Below, piece after piece: positions 1 through 7,605 of a DNA stretch of 64,000 nt (its first letter is position 1; the number at the start of each line of letters is the position of its first letter). Source of the stretch: Leclercia adecarboxylata. Its GTDB lineage: Bacteria; Pseudomonadota; Gammaproteobacteria; Enterobacterales; Enterobacteriaceae. The stretch spans positions 1 through 64,000 of the forward strand of contig NZ_CP035381.1 of assembly GCF_006874705.1 (NCBI RefSeq). Reading direction: 5' to 3'. Below the pieces are notes generated by a model. The model was given only the letters and a program-made list of their open reading frames with translations. It was not told the origin of the DNA and searched no databases. Both the position numbers and the translations under genes were made by a program.

Positions 1-493
1 CCATAGGCGGCGCTTTATCCGTGTTGATGAATCGCGGGGATCTGCCACTTCTTCACGTTGTTGAGGATTTAACCCAGAAACCGGTATGCAGCTTTGCTGT
101 TACGACGGGAGGAGATAAAAATCGACAGTGCGGGCCCCGGCTGTCGACGGCCCGGTACAGATACGCCCTGCGGCCATTGACCTTCACGTAGGTTTCATCC
201 ATGTGCCACGGGCAAAGATCGGAAGGGTTACGCCAGTACCAGCGCAGCCGTTTTTCCATTTCAGGCGCATAACGCTGAACCCAGCGGTAAATCGTGGAGT
301 GATCGACATTCACTCCGCGTTCAGCCAGCATCTCCTGCAGCTCACGGTAACTGATGCCGTATTTGCAGTACCAGCGTACGGCCCACAGAATGATGTCACG
401 CTGAAAATGCCGGCCTTTGAATGGGTTCATGTGCAGCTCCATCAGCAAAAGGGGATGATAAGTTTATCACCACCGACTATTTGCAACAGTGCC
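1..493 (-). mobile_element. IS26, 3'-truncated by window start, with edge indels
   Basis: This is the first 493 bp of IS26, ending in the terminal repeat GGCACTGTTGCAAA (here as its complement at 480-493). The transposase runs on the minus strand from ATG at 430, and its first two thirds match the intact copy at 24317-25136. Compared with that copy, positions 1-160 carry two 1-base insertions, a 1-base and a 2-base deletion and two substitutions. One substitution creates a stop codon and another changes a Trp to Arg; the rest is identical. The errors cluster only at the window edge, so they look like poor sequence rather than decay. The insertion removed everything upstream of a putative replication initiator tail at 495. 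Confidence 0.95.
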
Positions 494-494
494 G

Positions 495-533
495 TTTTTG
501 TTCTCAATACTCGATAAGCAAAATCCCGTCTGA
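495..533 (+). pseudogene. Putative C-terminal tail of a lost replication initiator
   Basis: Directly after IS26 an open frame reads FLFSILDKQNPV and stops at 531-533. The IncR RepB in this window ends LLFNFLDKKQ, a comparable tail. In both places the tail is followed by a long direct-repeat array of similar period (37 bp here, 36 bp there). I infer that this is the last 12 codons of a Rep_3-type initiator whose gene was removed by IS26. The fragment is too short to prove it. Confidence 0.35.
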
Positions 534-553
534 CATAAACCAGCACCTTTGAG

Positions 554-576
554 CCTGTCATTTGACAGGTTTTTTT
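554..576 (+). terminator. Rho-independent terminator after the initiator tail
   Basis: A 7-bp perfect stem, CCTGTCA/TGACAGG, with a 2-nt loop is followed by seven T residues. It would end transcription of the gene whose tail precedes it, before the iteron array. Confidence 0.7.
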
Positions 577-592
577 AATTTCCGTCAGGAAG

Positions 593-1736
593 GTGGGTGC
601 ATTCCCACACGGCAGCGGCGCCCGGCAAGGTGGGCCGATTCCCACGTGGCAGCGGCGCCTGGCAAGGTGGGCCGATTCCCACGCGGCAGCGGCGCCCGGC
701 AAGATGGGCGGATTTCCACACGGCAGCGGCGCCCGGCAAGGTGGGCCGATTCCCACGTGGCAGCGGCGCCTGGCAAGGTGGGCCGATTCCCACGCGGCAG
801 CGGCGCCCGGTAAGATGGGCGGATTTCCACACGGCAGCGGCGCCCGGCAAGATGGGCGGATTTCCACACGGCAGCGGCGCCTGGCAAGGTGGGCCGATTC
901 CCACGCGGCAGCGGCGCCTGGCAAGGTGGGCCGATTCCCACGCGGCAGCGGCGCCCGGCAAGATGGGCGGATTTCCACACGGCAGCGGCGCCCGGCAAGG
1001 TGGGCCGATTCCCACGTGGCAGCGGCGCCTGGCAAGGTGGGCCGATTCCCACGCGGCAGCGGCGCCCGGCAAGATGGGCGGATTTCCACACGGCAGCGGC
1101 GCCCGGCAAGGTGGGCCGATTCCCACGTGGCAGCGGCGCCTGGCAAGGTGGGCCGATTCCCACGCGGCAGCGGCGCCCGGCAAGATGGGCGGATTTCCAC
1201 ACGGCAGCGGCGCCTGGCAAGGTGGGCCGATTCCCACGCGGCAGCGGCGCCTGGCAAGGTGGGCCGATTCCCACGCGGCAGCGGCGCCCGGCAAGATGGG
1301 CGGATTTCCACACGGCAGCGGCGCCCGGCAAGGTGGGCCGATTCCCACGCGGCAGCGGCGCCTGGCAAGGTGGGCCGATTCCCACGCGGCAGCGGCGCCC
1401 GGCAAGATGGGCGGATTTCCACACGGCAGCGGCGCCCGGCAAGGTGGGCCGATTCCCACGTGGCAGCGGCGCCTGGCAAGGTGGGCCGATTCCCACGCGG
1501 CAGCGGCGCCCGGCAAGATGGGCGGATTTCCACACGGCAGCGGCGCCCGGCAAGGTGGGCCGATTCCCACGCGGCAGCAGCGCCCGGCAAGATGGGCCGA
1601 TTCCCACGTGGCAGCGGCGCCCGGCAAGATGGGCGGATTTCCACACGGCAGCGGCGCCCGGCAAGATGGGCGGATTTCCACACGGCAGCAGCGCCTGGCA
1701 AGGTGGGCCGATTCCCACGCGGCAGCGGCGCCCGGT
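593..1736 (+). repeat. 31-copy 37-bp iteron array (orphan replication origin)
   Basis: The core GCAGCGGCGCC (or the GCAGCAGCGCC variant) recurs from 612 to 1722 at exactly 37-bp intervals, giving 31 units without one indel. Three unit types alternate. They differ in the arm before GCAGC (TTCCCACGTG, TTCCCACGCG or TTTCCACACG) and in CCTGG versus CCCGG. They often run in a fixed order, making a 111-bp higher-order repeat. Long open frames across the array on both strands are an artefact of this periodicity. The position after a putative initiator tail and terminator, and the similarity of the layout to the IncR iterons at 39784, indicate replication iterons. IncN-type replicons are known to use iterons of about this length. 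No matching initiator gene is present in the window. Confidence 0.85.
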
Positions 1737-1741
1737 GGGTA

Positions 1742-1802
1742 TTTGCATTCACTTGACTCCCCATTTGCATTTTACTTGACTGCCTGTTTGCACTTCTCTT
1801 GG
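1742..1802 (+). repeat. Three 22/23-bp direct repeats (TTTGCA..ACTTGAC)
   Basis: Repeats begin at 1742, 1764 and 1787 with the consensus TTTGCATTyTACTTGAC, the last one degenerate. A similar triplet lies in inverse orientation at 6183-6243. The two-helical-turn phasing suggests protein binding on one DNA face. They abut the 37-bp array, so an origin or copy-control role is plausible but unproven. Confidence 0.6.
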
Positions 1803-2120
1803 TCATCTCCAACAGAAAATAGAGACAGTTTCCTTCCGAGTTGACCGGCAGCTATGAGCGAAAAGCGGATATAGGCTTAATGTGAGAAATGACATTTTCT
1901 AATACCACCTCGCCATTGTGCAATGTGTAAAAAAGCAAGAAGAAAAACTCCGCTGGCGGTAAACCGCATTCGGGCCCCCCCCCGTGCCGGAGTTTTACCG
2001 AATGGCGCAGCGGGGCAACCGGCGCGGCCTGCCCCGGCGCTGACCGCCCGATCACTATATCTGGTAGGCCTGCCAGCTGAGACAGGCACAACATGTAGTG
2101 TTGCGCGCCGCGGCGGGGCG
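1803..2120. other. Non-coding spacer with a degenerate dyad half-site
   Basis: I see no convincing gene here. A run of nine C residues at 1975-1983 precedes GTTTTACCGAAT at 1992-2003. That 12-mer equals the right half of the 28-bp dyads at 2121, 3023 and 4059, so a degenerate fourth site may be present. Confidence 0.5.
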
Positions 2121-2148
2121 ATTCGGTGTTATGCGGGTTTTACCGAAT
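2121..2148. repeat. 28-bp dyad site, copy 1
   Basis: The left half ATTCGGTGTTATG and right half GTTTTACCGAAT form an interrupted dyad (ATTCGGT/ACCGAAT outer arms). Near-identical copies lie at 3023-3050 and 4059-4086. There is no T-run, so it is not a terminator. Confidence 0.8.
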
Positions 2149-2203
2149 GTCTACAGATCGTGAGCGGGGATGAAAGGCCGTTATGCAGGATTAGCAGGGA
2201 TGA

Positions 2204-2232
2204 TTGACGGGGTCGTCAAAATAGCATAGTAT
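2204..2232 (+). promoter_or_regulatory. Strong sigma70-like promoter with overlapping dyad
   Basis: TTGACG (2204-2209) and TAGTAT (2227-2232) are separated by 17 bp. The -35 box forms part of the perfect dyad TTGACG-GGGT-CGTCAA, a likely operator. About 60 bp downstream lies a terminator (2295-2316), before the next gene starts at 2337. Confidence 0.6.
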
Positions 2233-2237
2233 TGTTC

Positions 2238-2316
2238 CTACAACTCAACCCCGAACGCAGCGATTAAGTTCACTGGCAGTTGGGGTGAAGAAACCGGCCA
2301 GCGAGCCGGTTTTTTC
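2238..2316 (+). ncRNA. Putative ~75-nt terminated leader or small RNA
   Basis: The stretch from the promoter at 2204-2232 to the hairpin AACCGGC...GCCGGTT plus T6 (about 2295-2316) has no open frame. It contains complementary CAACCCC and TTGGGGT segments that could pair. It is either a small RNA or a transcription attenuator in front of the NYN gene. This is inference from promoter and terminator positions only. Confidence 0.4.
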
Positions 2317-2336
2317 GTATCTGATGGGAAGCAAAC

Positions 2337-3023
2337 GTGCGCACCGCTTTTTTCATTGATGGATACAATCTCTTTTACGGGCTGCTGGCTGGAACACCCT
2401 TCAAGTGGCTCGACCTCCCTGCGCTTCTGACATATATCACGAAAATTCAAAATCCTGCCTCTGAGACTGCCCAGGTAAATTACTTTACCTCTCCCGTTTT
2501 ACCTCCTCTTGCAACCAGAGGTAAAGAGTCGGCTGAAGCTCAGGATGTTTATATTCGCGCACTCAAGGCGAAGGGCGTTACAGTCCATTTAGGAAGACAC
2601 AGGCTTAATCGTGGCAGTGCGCCGCGTTATCTGGATGGTATTCCTGCATCCCGATCTGATAAGGTTGATGTATGGGATCTTGAGGAAAAAGAGACCGATG
2701 TAAATATTGCTATCAGTATGTACCGACTTCTTTCAAAGCAACAGAACCTTGAAGCAGATGCACGCATTGCACAAATAGTCTTAGTGTCGGCTGATACCGA
2801 TATGACGCCTGCCTTAAAAGCAATAAAGGAAGATTTTCCAGAAATAACGGTTGGCATTATTTTGCCACATCGCGAAGGTATCGAACGCGGAGTGCCCGGC
2901 TCACTTAAAAACCATAGTGATTGGATAAGACGACAAGTGAAGATTGACGAATTGCAATCTCACCAGTTTCCTGAACGTGTCCCTACAAAGAAGAAGCCTG
3001 CTATCAAGCCTCATTACTGGTAA
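2337..3023 (+). CDS. NYN-domain (LabA/DUF88-like) putative RNase
   Basis: This 228-residue protein has the NYN/PIN-like layout. An N-terminal FFIDGYNLFYG (about residues 5-15) provides the first acidic residue. KETDVNIAISMY (about 119-130) and IVLVSADTDMTPAL (about 147-160) provide the other metal-binding Asp residues. NYN proteins of this group are metal-dependent ribonucleases or nucleic-acid-binding proteins. The start is GTG at 2337, with GGGAAG about 9 bp upstream. The stop codon runs into the 28-bp dyad at 3023. It is a single gene bounded by dyads on both sides and preceded by a promoter-terminator pair. The substrate cannot be told; a defence or RNA-control role is only a suggestion from the surrounding accessory genes. 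Confidence 0.75.
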   Translation: MRTAFFIDGYNLFYGLLAGTPFKWLDLPALLTYITKIQNPASETAQVNYFTSPVLPPLATRGKESAEAQDVYIRALKAKGVTVHLGRHRLNRGSAPRYLDGIPASRSDKVDVWDLEEKETDVNIAISMYRLLSKQQNLEADARIAQIVLVSADTDMTPALKAIKEDFPEITVGIILPHREGIERGVPGSLKNHSDWIRRQVKIDELQSHQFPERVPTKKKPAIKPHYW

Positions 3024-3050
3024 TTCGGTAATATGGGCGTTTTACCGAAT
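3023..3050. repeat. 28-bp dyad site, copy 2
   Basis: This is the best copy. A 10-bp perfect outer stem (AATTCGGTAA/TTACCGAATT, counting one flanking base each side) surrounds a TATGGGCGTT centre. It starts at the last base of the NYN stop codon. Confidence 0.8.
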
Positions 3051-3160
3051 TACCGTGTCCGGGCATCTCATACCCTCAAACAGTAGCGGCCTCGCCGGAA
3101 CAGTTTAGGATCAGGACATGCTAAGCTGAACTTAATCCGTCATGAATATTCTGAGGTAAT

Positions 3161-3898
3161 ATGAAAAAACCGCGCAGGAACAGAACCAAAACCGTGCAGT
3201 TCACGTATAAACAGCATTACCTGGGCAGACAGTTCCTGAAACTATTTTCACAGGATGCAAATAAAGTTTATGTAAAGATAGTAGATAAAGAAGGGGTCGT
3301 AAAACAAAAGTCTGTCAACGATGAAGTCTTTTATTCAAAAAAAGGATGGGATGAATCCACGGAAAGACTTATGAAAAGCATAGAGGATGCTTTTAAGGAA
3401 GAAGTAGATAAAGCAATAAATAATGAAAATAGCTTCAATTTCGGAAGAATAACTGATTACTACCTGATGTGGAATATCAGGGGCAGGTTAGCCAGCGAAC
3501 GTCCGGAAAGCGTCAATTTCCGCATAATCGGAAGCGAGTTATCTTTTGAAGAGCAGGACACATTAGAGTACAAAGGGGCTTATTTTATGAGGCCGGACGG
3601 AACAATGCATGATGATATGTTTCGGGGTTTGACATTCAAAATGGACTTGAATAAATTAAATATTTTATTTAAAAGCAGGAAGTGGGGATTAGTTAAATCG
3701 CCGGAGGAAAACTTTATCCTGCCTGATTTCTGGAACGTTAATCTTTGGAAAAACGATCTGACCTGGATAATCCCAATTACAAGAGACATGGCATTTGTTG
3801 CTGAGCACGAAAATGGAATCGTAACGCAAGAAAATGCGTGCCGCATGAATCAATTTTCGATGACTCACTGTAATAATTTTTGTGTTACGTATTCATAA
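3161..3898 (+). CDS. Hypothetical protein, DUF4238-like
   Basis: The protein has 245 residues. Near the N-terminus, FTYKQHYLGRQFLKLFS (about 14-30) resembles the HYxPxFLLxxFS opening of DUF4238 proteins. The C-terminal part, with ENFILPDFWNVNL (about 186-198) and WIIPITRDMAFV (about 204-215), resembles the family's conserved end. DUF4238 members are of unknown biochemical function and are often found in accessory islands. The start ATG at 3161 follows TGAGGTAAT. The base composition is AT-richer than the neighbouring resistance genes. The gene sits between the dyads at 3023 and 4059 and has a 32-bp palindrome 25 bp after its stop. The family call is tentative. Confidence 0.5.
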   Translation: MKKPRRNRTKTVQFTYKQHYLGRQFLKLFSQDANKVYVKIVDKEGVVKQKSVNDEVFYSKKGWDESTERLMKSIEDAFKEEVDKAINNENSFNFGRITDYYLMWNIRGRLASERPESVNFRIIGSELSFEEQDTLEYKGAYFMRPDGTMHDDMFRGLTFKMDLNKLNILFKSRKWGLVKSPEENFILPDFWNVNLWKNDLTWIIPITRDMAFVAEHENGIVTQENACRMNQFSMTHCNNFCVTYS

Positions 3899-3923
3899 AG
3901 ATAAACCTGAAAAATTAGGCATT

Positions 3924-3955
3924 TCTCTGTGTAATACATATGTATTACACAGAGA
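3924..3955. promoter_or_regulatory. 32-bp perfect palindrome
   Basis: A perfect inverted repeat is centred on CATATG, with half-site TCTCTGTGTAATACAT and no spacer. There is no T-run, so a classical terminator is unlikely. It could be an operator or an mRNA-stabilising hairpin for the gene ending at 3898. Confidence 0.75.
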
Positions 3956-4058
3956 GTTAAGATTATTGTGTATGCTTAATCGCTCTCAGGTATCTCAACA
4001 AGTAGGAAGTCATCGGGCGCTTAAAAATCCAAGTAGTCGTCACTTTCCCTGTTACACA

Positions 4059-4086
4059 GTTCGGTGTTATGGGCGTTTTACCGAAT
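4059..4086. repeat. 28-bp dyad site, copy 3
   Basis: The left half GTTCGGTGTTATG and right half CGTTTTACCGAAT differ from copy 2 at only a few left-arm positions. The stretch 4087-4417 after it shows no convincing gene. Confidence 0.8.
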
Positions 4087-4417
4087 GCCCGGACGGGAAC
4101 ATAAGAAACTGCCTGGCGGCAGCCTTATAATTGCTGGTCAATAACACGGTGCTGGGTGGAGCAATAAGCTTCATTGCAGTAATTTGTTACCTGACAGGTG
4201 AATATTATCTGATAAGAAAATCTGCCAGAAAACTGATAGCTTTCGTCCTATAAGCATAAACCTGACCACTAAGATAGTTCACTTTAACGTCCACTTCTGG
4301 CACAAAGCGGACCGCCTGAGGCGTCGGGAGGTCTACTATGAGCGAGGAGCTGAAGTTGGCACTTTTTCTCCCACAAAAGTGACTGTAGAAATAGTTGCAT
4401 TTCACTTTTTCGTGCCT

Positions 4418-5887
4418 TTAGACATCAAAGCGAAGCCAGCGTTCTAGCAATCCCGATTTGTTCAAAGGAACTGAGTGAGCATTTATTTTTTTACCTTCCA
4501 ATATACTTTTAGCAAAGTATGTGCAATCAGGTTTGAAATGTACAGTGAGTAAGTCAGGATTAATAGCCATTAAATCAGCATCAAAAAGGCGATGCAAACA
4601 TGCAAGCATCAATAATCCGTTAGAAGTATTATTATTTCCTGTTCCAACTGGCTCAATGTGGGCGGCCTCTAGTGCTTCTCCGCTATTAGTTATGGCACAA
4701 CGATAACCAAAGTTAGCGGCCACACGCTCTTTAAAATCGTTCTGATTGGTACGGGTACGAACAATACGATCTGCGAACAACGCTTGCTCAATAGATTCAG
4801 ATAGAGCGGGAGCGTAAGAAGGAGCATTAGCAACTGAATTTACAAGCGTTTCTACGGGATTTATAATGGTATTCGGTTGTTCAGGAGGAAGAATCACTTC
4901 TAAAGGGCGTACAGGTATTCCTGTGAGGTGTTTTGACGGCTTACAGACACTAAGAAATTCATGTGCCTCTTTTACATCCATACCTTGTTTAGTTGCTTCT
5001 CGTTTGAAAGCATCAACCATAGCAACGGTGTACCCCTTTTCTGCAAACAATCTGAGCCACTTATCACTAAAGGATTCTGGAGTTTTGGCAACAGGAATAG
5101 AAACAACTTCCTCTACTGATTCAGTAGACGATAATACAGGCACCCCGATTAAAAAATCAGCATTGGCAATAGGTTTTTCAATTTCTACAATTAGCTTAGG
5201 TGTACTTATGCTTGCATGATGAACATCTCTAGCATGGTCTGCAAATCCTCCAAGCGATTGAAAATCAACCTTGCATTCAATACATGAAATACGGCGACTT
5301 ATAAGATCCGCCTCTAGCTTTTTTTGTTCGTTTTTAGCTTGAATTATTTCGTCCTGTTTCGTTTTCGCTATGTGCCAAGGATCAGACTTAATCTTTTTCT
5401 AATTACGAATAGCTCTATATTTGGATGAAAGTGATACTTTAGCCACAGGTTTACTTTTTTTGTTATTGAGTCGCTCAAGTGTTTCACGCTGAATAATATC
5501 TTTTGCTTTCTTCGTCGCTTGCTTTTTTGACAAACCAGATGCAAGAAGTTCAAGCATTATATCTGAATAAAGTAAAGGTTTATTTTTACGTTTTTGATTA
5601 TTTAACTTGCGTTTTTGGTTGTAAGTTTCCATTTCTTTAGGAGTTAAATAACCTCCTACGCTACGGATAGGTGCAGGCGCAGTTAACGGTTTCTTACCGT
5701 TAATATTCTTTTTTACTTGCTCTTTGCTAACTCTAACTTTAGCTGTAGTGGGTTCTACATGGAAATCATGGCTACTATCATTTTGTTGGGTGCTGATCAG
5801 AACTTCTCTGACCTCTTCGGGAATTGGCTTACCTTCTCGGCTTGCTCTTCCCCATGCCTTGATAGCTTCTAAGCGTGTCATTTTCAT
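4418..5887 (-). pseudogene. HNH endonuclease gene interrupted by an in-frame amber stop
   Basis: Two open frames, 5887-5399 (162 codons) and 5398-4418, are in the same reading frame and separated only by TAG at 5401-5399. The second has no ATG, GTG or TTG for its first 85 codons. Those codons nevertheless look coding: they include a C2H2-like finger, CIECKVDFQSL...HARDVHH. The C-terminus has an HNH signature: C-x2-T, then EAAHIEPV, SNGLLMLACLHRLFDADL and MAINPD. The joined protein would be about 488 residues: a basic Lys/Arg-rich N-terminus, a zinc finger and an HNH nuclease. Either the gene is dead, or only the 241-residue HNH part is made from GTG at 5143, or the amber codon is read through. 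Host range or phage defence is the usual role of such nucleases. Confidence 0.7.
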
Positions 5888-6017
5888 GTGAGTACCTGAA
5901 AAATCTGTAGATATGAGGAAGTATACAAATCGTTCTTATCAATCGTCTATACATGGAGGTAAGCACTGCAAAAGCTGACGGAATGAAGGCATTACCGTCA
6001 TACATGAATCCAATCAA

Positions 6018-6643
6018 AAAGCCATAGAAACCATGCAGGTATTTGTTTGTATCCCTGCATAACGAACCATTAATTTTTAGAGCGCCTCTGGCACTCCAAC
6101 TTCCGCTTTTGGCACACAGCAGCCGTTAAGATGTAAGGCCTTACGCCAACTAAATCTAATGGGACAGATTTAGTTGGTGATGGTCAAGTAATCTGCAAAC
6201 GGTCACCAAGTAAAATGCAAATGGGTAGTCAAGTCCGATGCAATTACGCAGCCCGGCAAGGTGGGCCGATTCCCATATCGACATGTATGTAGCTTGTGTT
6301 ATCCGTGGATTGTGCAGCTCAGCGGGTCGCTGGTCGTATGGCGTAGTGTCCCCCGTAACCGGCCGCGTGCGGCCGCTAACGCGCAGTACGGCGCCGCGAC
6401 CCGAAGGCGGGCCGCCGTTCCCGCGCGCAGGCGCGCGGCGCCCACTGCGCACCACCGTGGGGGACGTGCGGCAGCTGCGTGGCGGCGGGCTGGGTTATGG
6501 CTTTGCAGGGAGGGGCTGGGCCGGGCGATACGGTCAGCGTTGCGGTTTCCGGCGATTTGCGGCCGGTGCCCGTTTAAGTCCGGCGTGGTCGCCTTCCATG
6601 CCCTGACGGGCATAAGAAAATAAAACCGCCATGCTGCGGTCAT
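6018..6643. other. Non-coding, repeat-bearing and GC-rich spacer
   Basis: There is no supported gene. A 12-bp inverted repeat, CCAACTAAATCT/AGATTTAGTTGG, lies at 6146-6177. Three inverted copies of the 22-bp repeat end at 6199, 6221 and 6243. A single 25-nt match to the 37-bp iteron lies at 6251-6275. From about 6350 to 6600 the DNA is very GC-rich, unlike the neighbouring genes. Confidence 0.6.
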
Positions 6644-7213
6644 TCATGATTTTGTGGTGTAGCGATAAATAGTCATGCGAGAAACGTTGAAGCGCTTAGC
6701 AACTGCACCAACTGTCATTTCAGGATCAGCAAGTAAGATTCTAATTTGTTTAACATCTTCTTCAGAAAGTGACGGTTTTCTCCCTCCCACACGGCCCCTT
6801 GCGCGTGCAGCTGCAAGGCCTGAGCGCGTTCTTTCAATATTGCGGTTGCGTTCAAAGCTAGAGAATATCGCCATCAGATGAGTATAGATTTCCCCTATAA
6901 CTGGCGCATTTGTGTCTATTCTGTCCTTGATGGCTATGAAAGTTATTCCGCGTTTCTTCAGGTCGTCGAGTAAAGTAATGACTTGACCCAATGAACCGCC
7001 GAGCCGATCTAGTGCCCAAACTACTAGGGTATCTCCCTCGCGCAATGCTTTCAGGCAGTTCTCCAGTTCCGGCGCACCTTTTTTGTCGCGCTTGGGGCCG
7101 CTACGTGAGGTCTGATCCTGATAGATTTGCTCACATCCAGCTTTTGTTAGTTCGTCAACCTGGTGCGCCACATCCTGAAGATGCGTAGATTTACGTGCAT
7201 AGCCGATTTTCAT
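6644..7213 (-). CDS. Serine recombinase (resolvase/invertase family)
   Basis: The 189-residue small serine recombinase is complete. The N-terminal MKIGYARKST contains the nucleophilic serine (S9). The conserved arginine region WALDRLGG lies around residues 67-74. A C-terminal Hin-type helix-turn-helix reads TVGAVAKRFNVSRMTIYRY. It probably resolves plasmid multimers by acting on the upstream region 7214-7403, which carries a GTAAC...GTTAC dyad. The gene resembles the resolvase next to which class 1 integrons are known to insert in IncN-type plasmids. The integron here lies 190 bp from its start codon. The first motif is RKST instead of the usual RVST. Confidence 0.88.
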   Translation of the reverse strand: MKIGYARKSTHLQDVAHQVDELTKAGCEQIYQDQTSRSGPKRDKKGAPELENCLKALREGDTLVVWALDRLGGSLGQVITLLDDLKKRGITFIAIKDRIDTNAPVIGEIYTHLMAIFSSFERNRNIERTRSGLAAARARGRVGGRKPSLSEEDVKQIRILLADPEMTVGAVAKRFNVSRMTIYRYTTKS

Positions 7214-7403
7214 TCTTTTCTCGCTAATTAGTTATGGGGTTATTGTTATGTTGATACAGTAACGAGTTTTGTTACATGAGGGGAGTCATTTTTCGGGAGA
7301 AGTCAGGACTTTTCAAGACTGTCACAAAAACCATCGTTTTTGATACATTAATTTAACCAATAGGTTGCAGATCAAATCGCCTGTAACAGCCTTTCTGGCT
7401 GTT
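7214..7403. promoter_or_regulatory. Probable res region of the serine recombinase
   Basis: This non-coding interval upstream of the recombinase contains TACAGTAACGAGTTTTGTTAC (a GTAAC/GTTAC dyad near 7256-7275) and several AT-rich motifs. Tn402-type elements preferentially enter res regions, and the integron IRi begins at 7404, which supports the call. A small AACAGCC...GGCTGTT hairpin spans the insertion point. Confidence 0.5.
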
Positions 7404-7605
7404 TGTCGTTTTCAGAAGACGGCTGCACTGAACGTCAGAAGCCGACTGCACTATAGCAGCGGAGGGGTTGGATCCATCAGGCAACGACGGGCTGCTGCCG
7501 GCCATCAGCGGACGCAGGGAGGACTTTCCGCAACCGGCCGTTCGATGCGGCACCGATGGCCTTCGCGCAGGGGTAGTGAATCCGCCAGGATTGACTTGCG
7601 CTGCC

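Noticed and set aside
593..1736. CRISPR array
   Set aside because: Units follow each other without unique spacers, and no cas genes are in the window. The layout fits origin iterons.
442..1844. Long open reading frames on both strands (up to 456 codons) through 590-1740
   Set aside because: They are translations of the 37-bp repeat; 37 is not a multiple of 3, so all frames cycle through the same AAAPGK/PGAAA-like units. No ribosome site or family signature supports them.
4205..4405. 66-codon minus-strand frame
   Set aside because: It contains a segment (GCTTTGTGCCAGAAGTGGACG) that is a dispersed intergenic motif also seen near 6100 and 29781; no coding signature.
6156..6643. Several 100-120-codon frames in the GC-rich stretch
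   Set aside because: They overlap on both strands, have Arg/Pro/Ala-rich composition from GC bias and lack start signals or recognisable domains.
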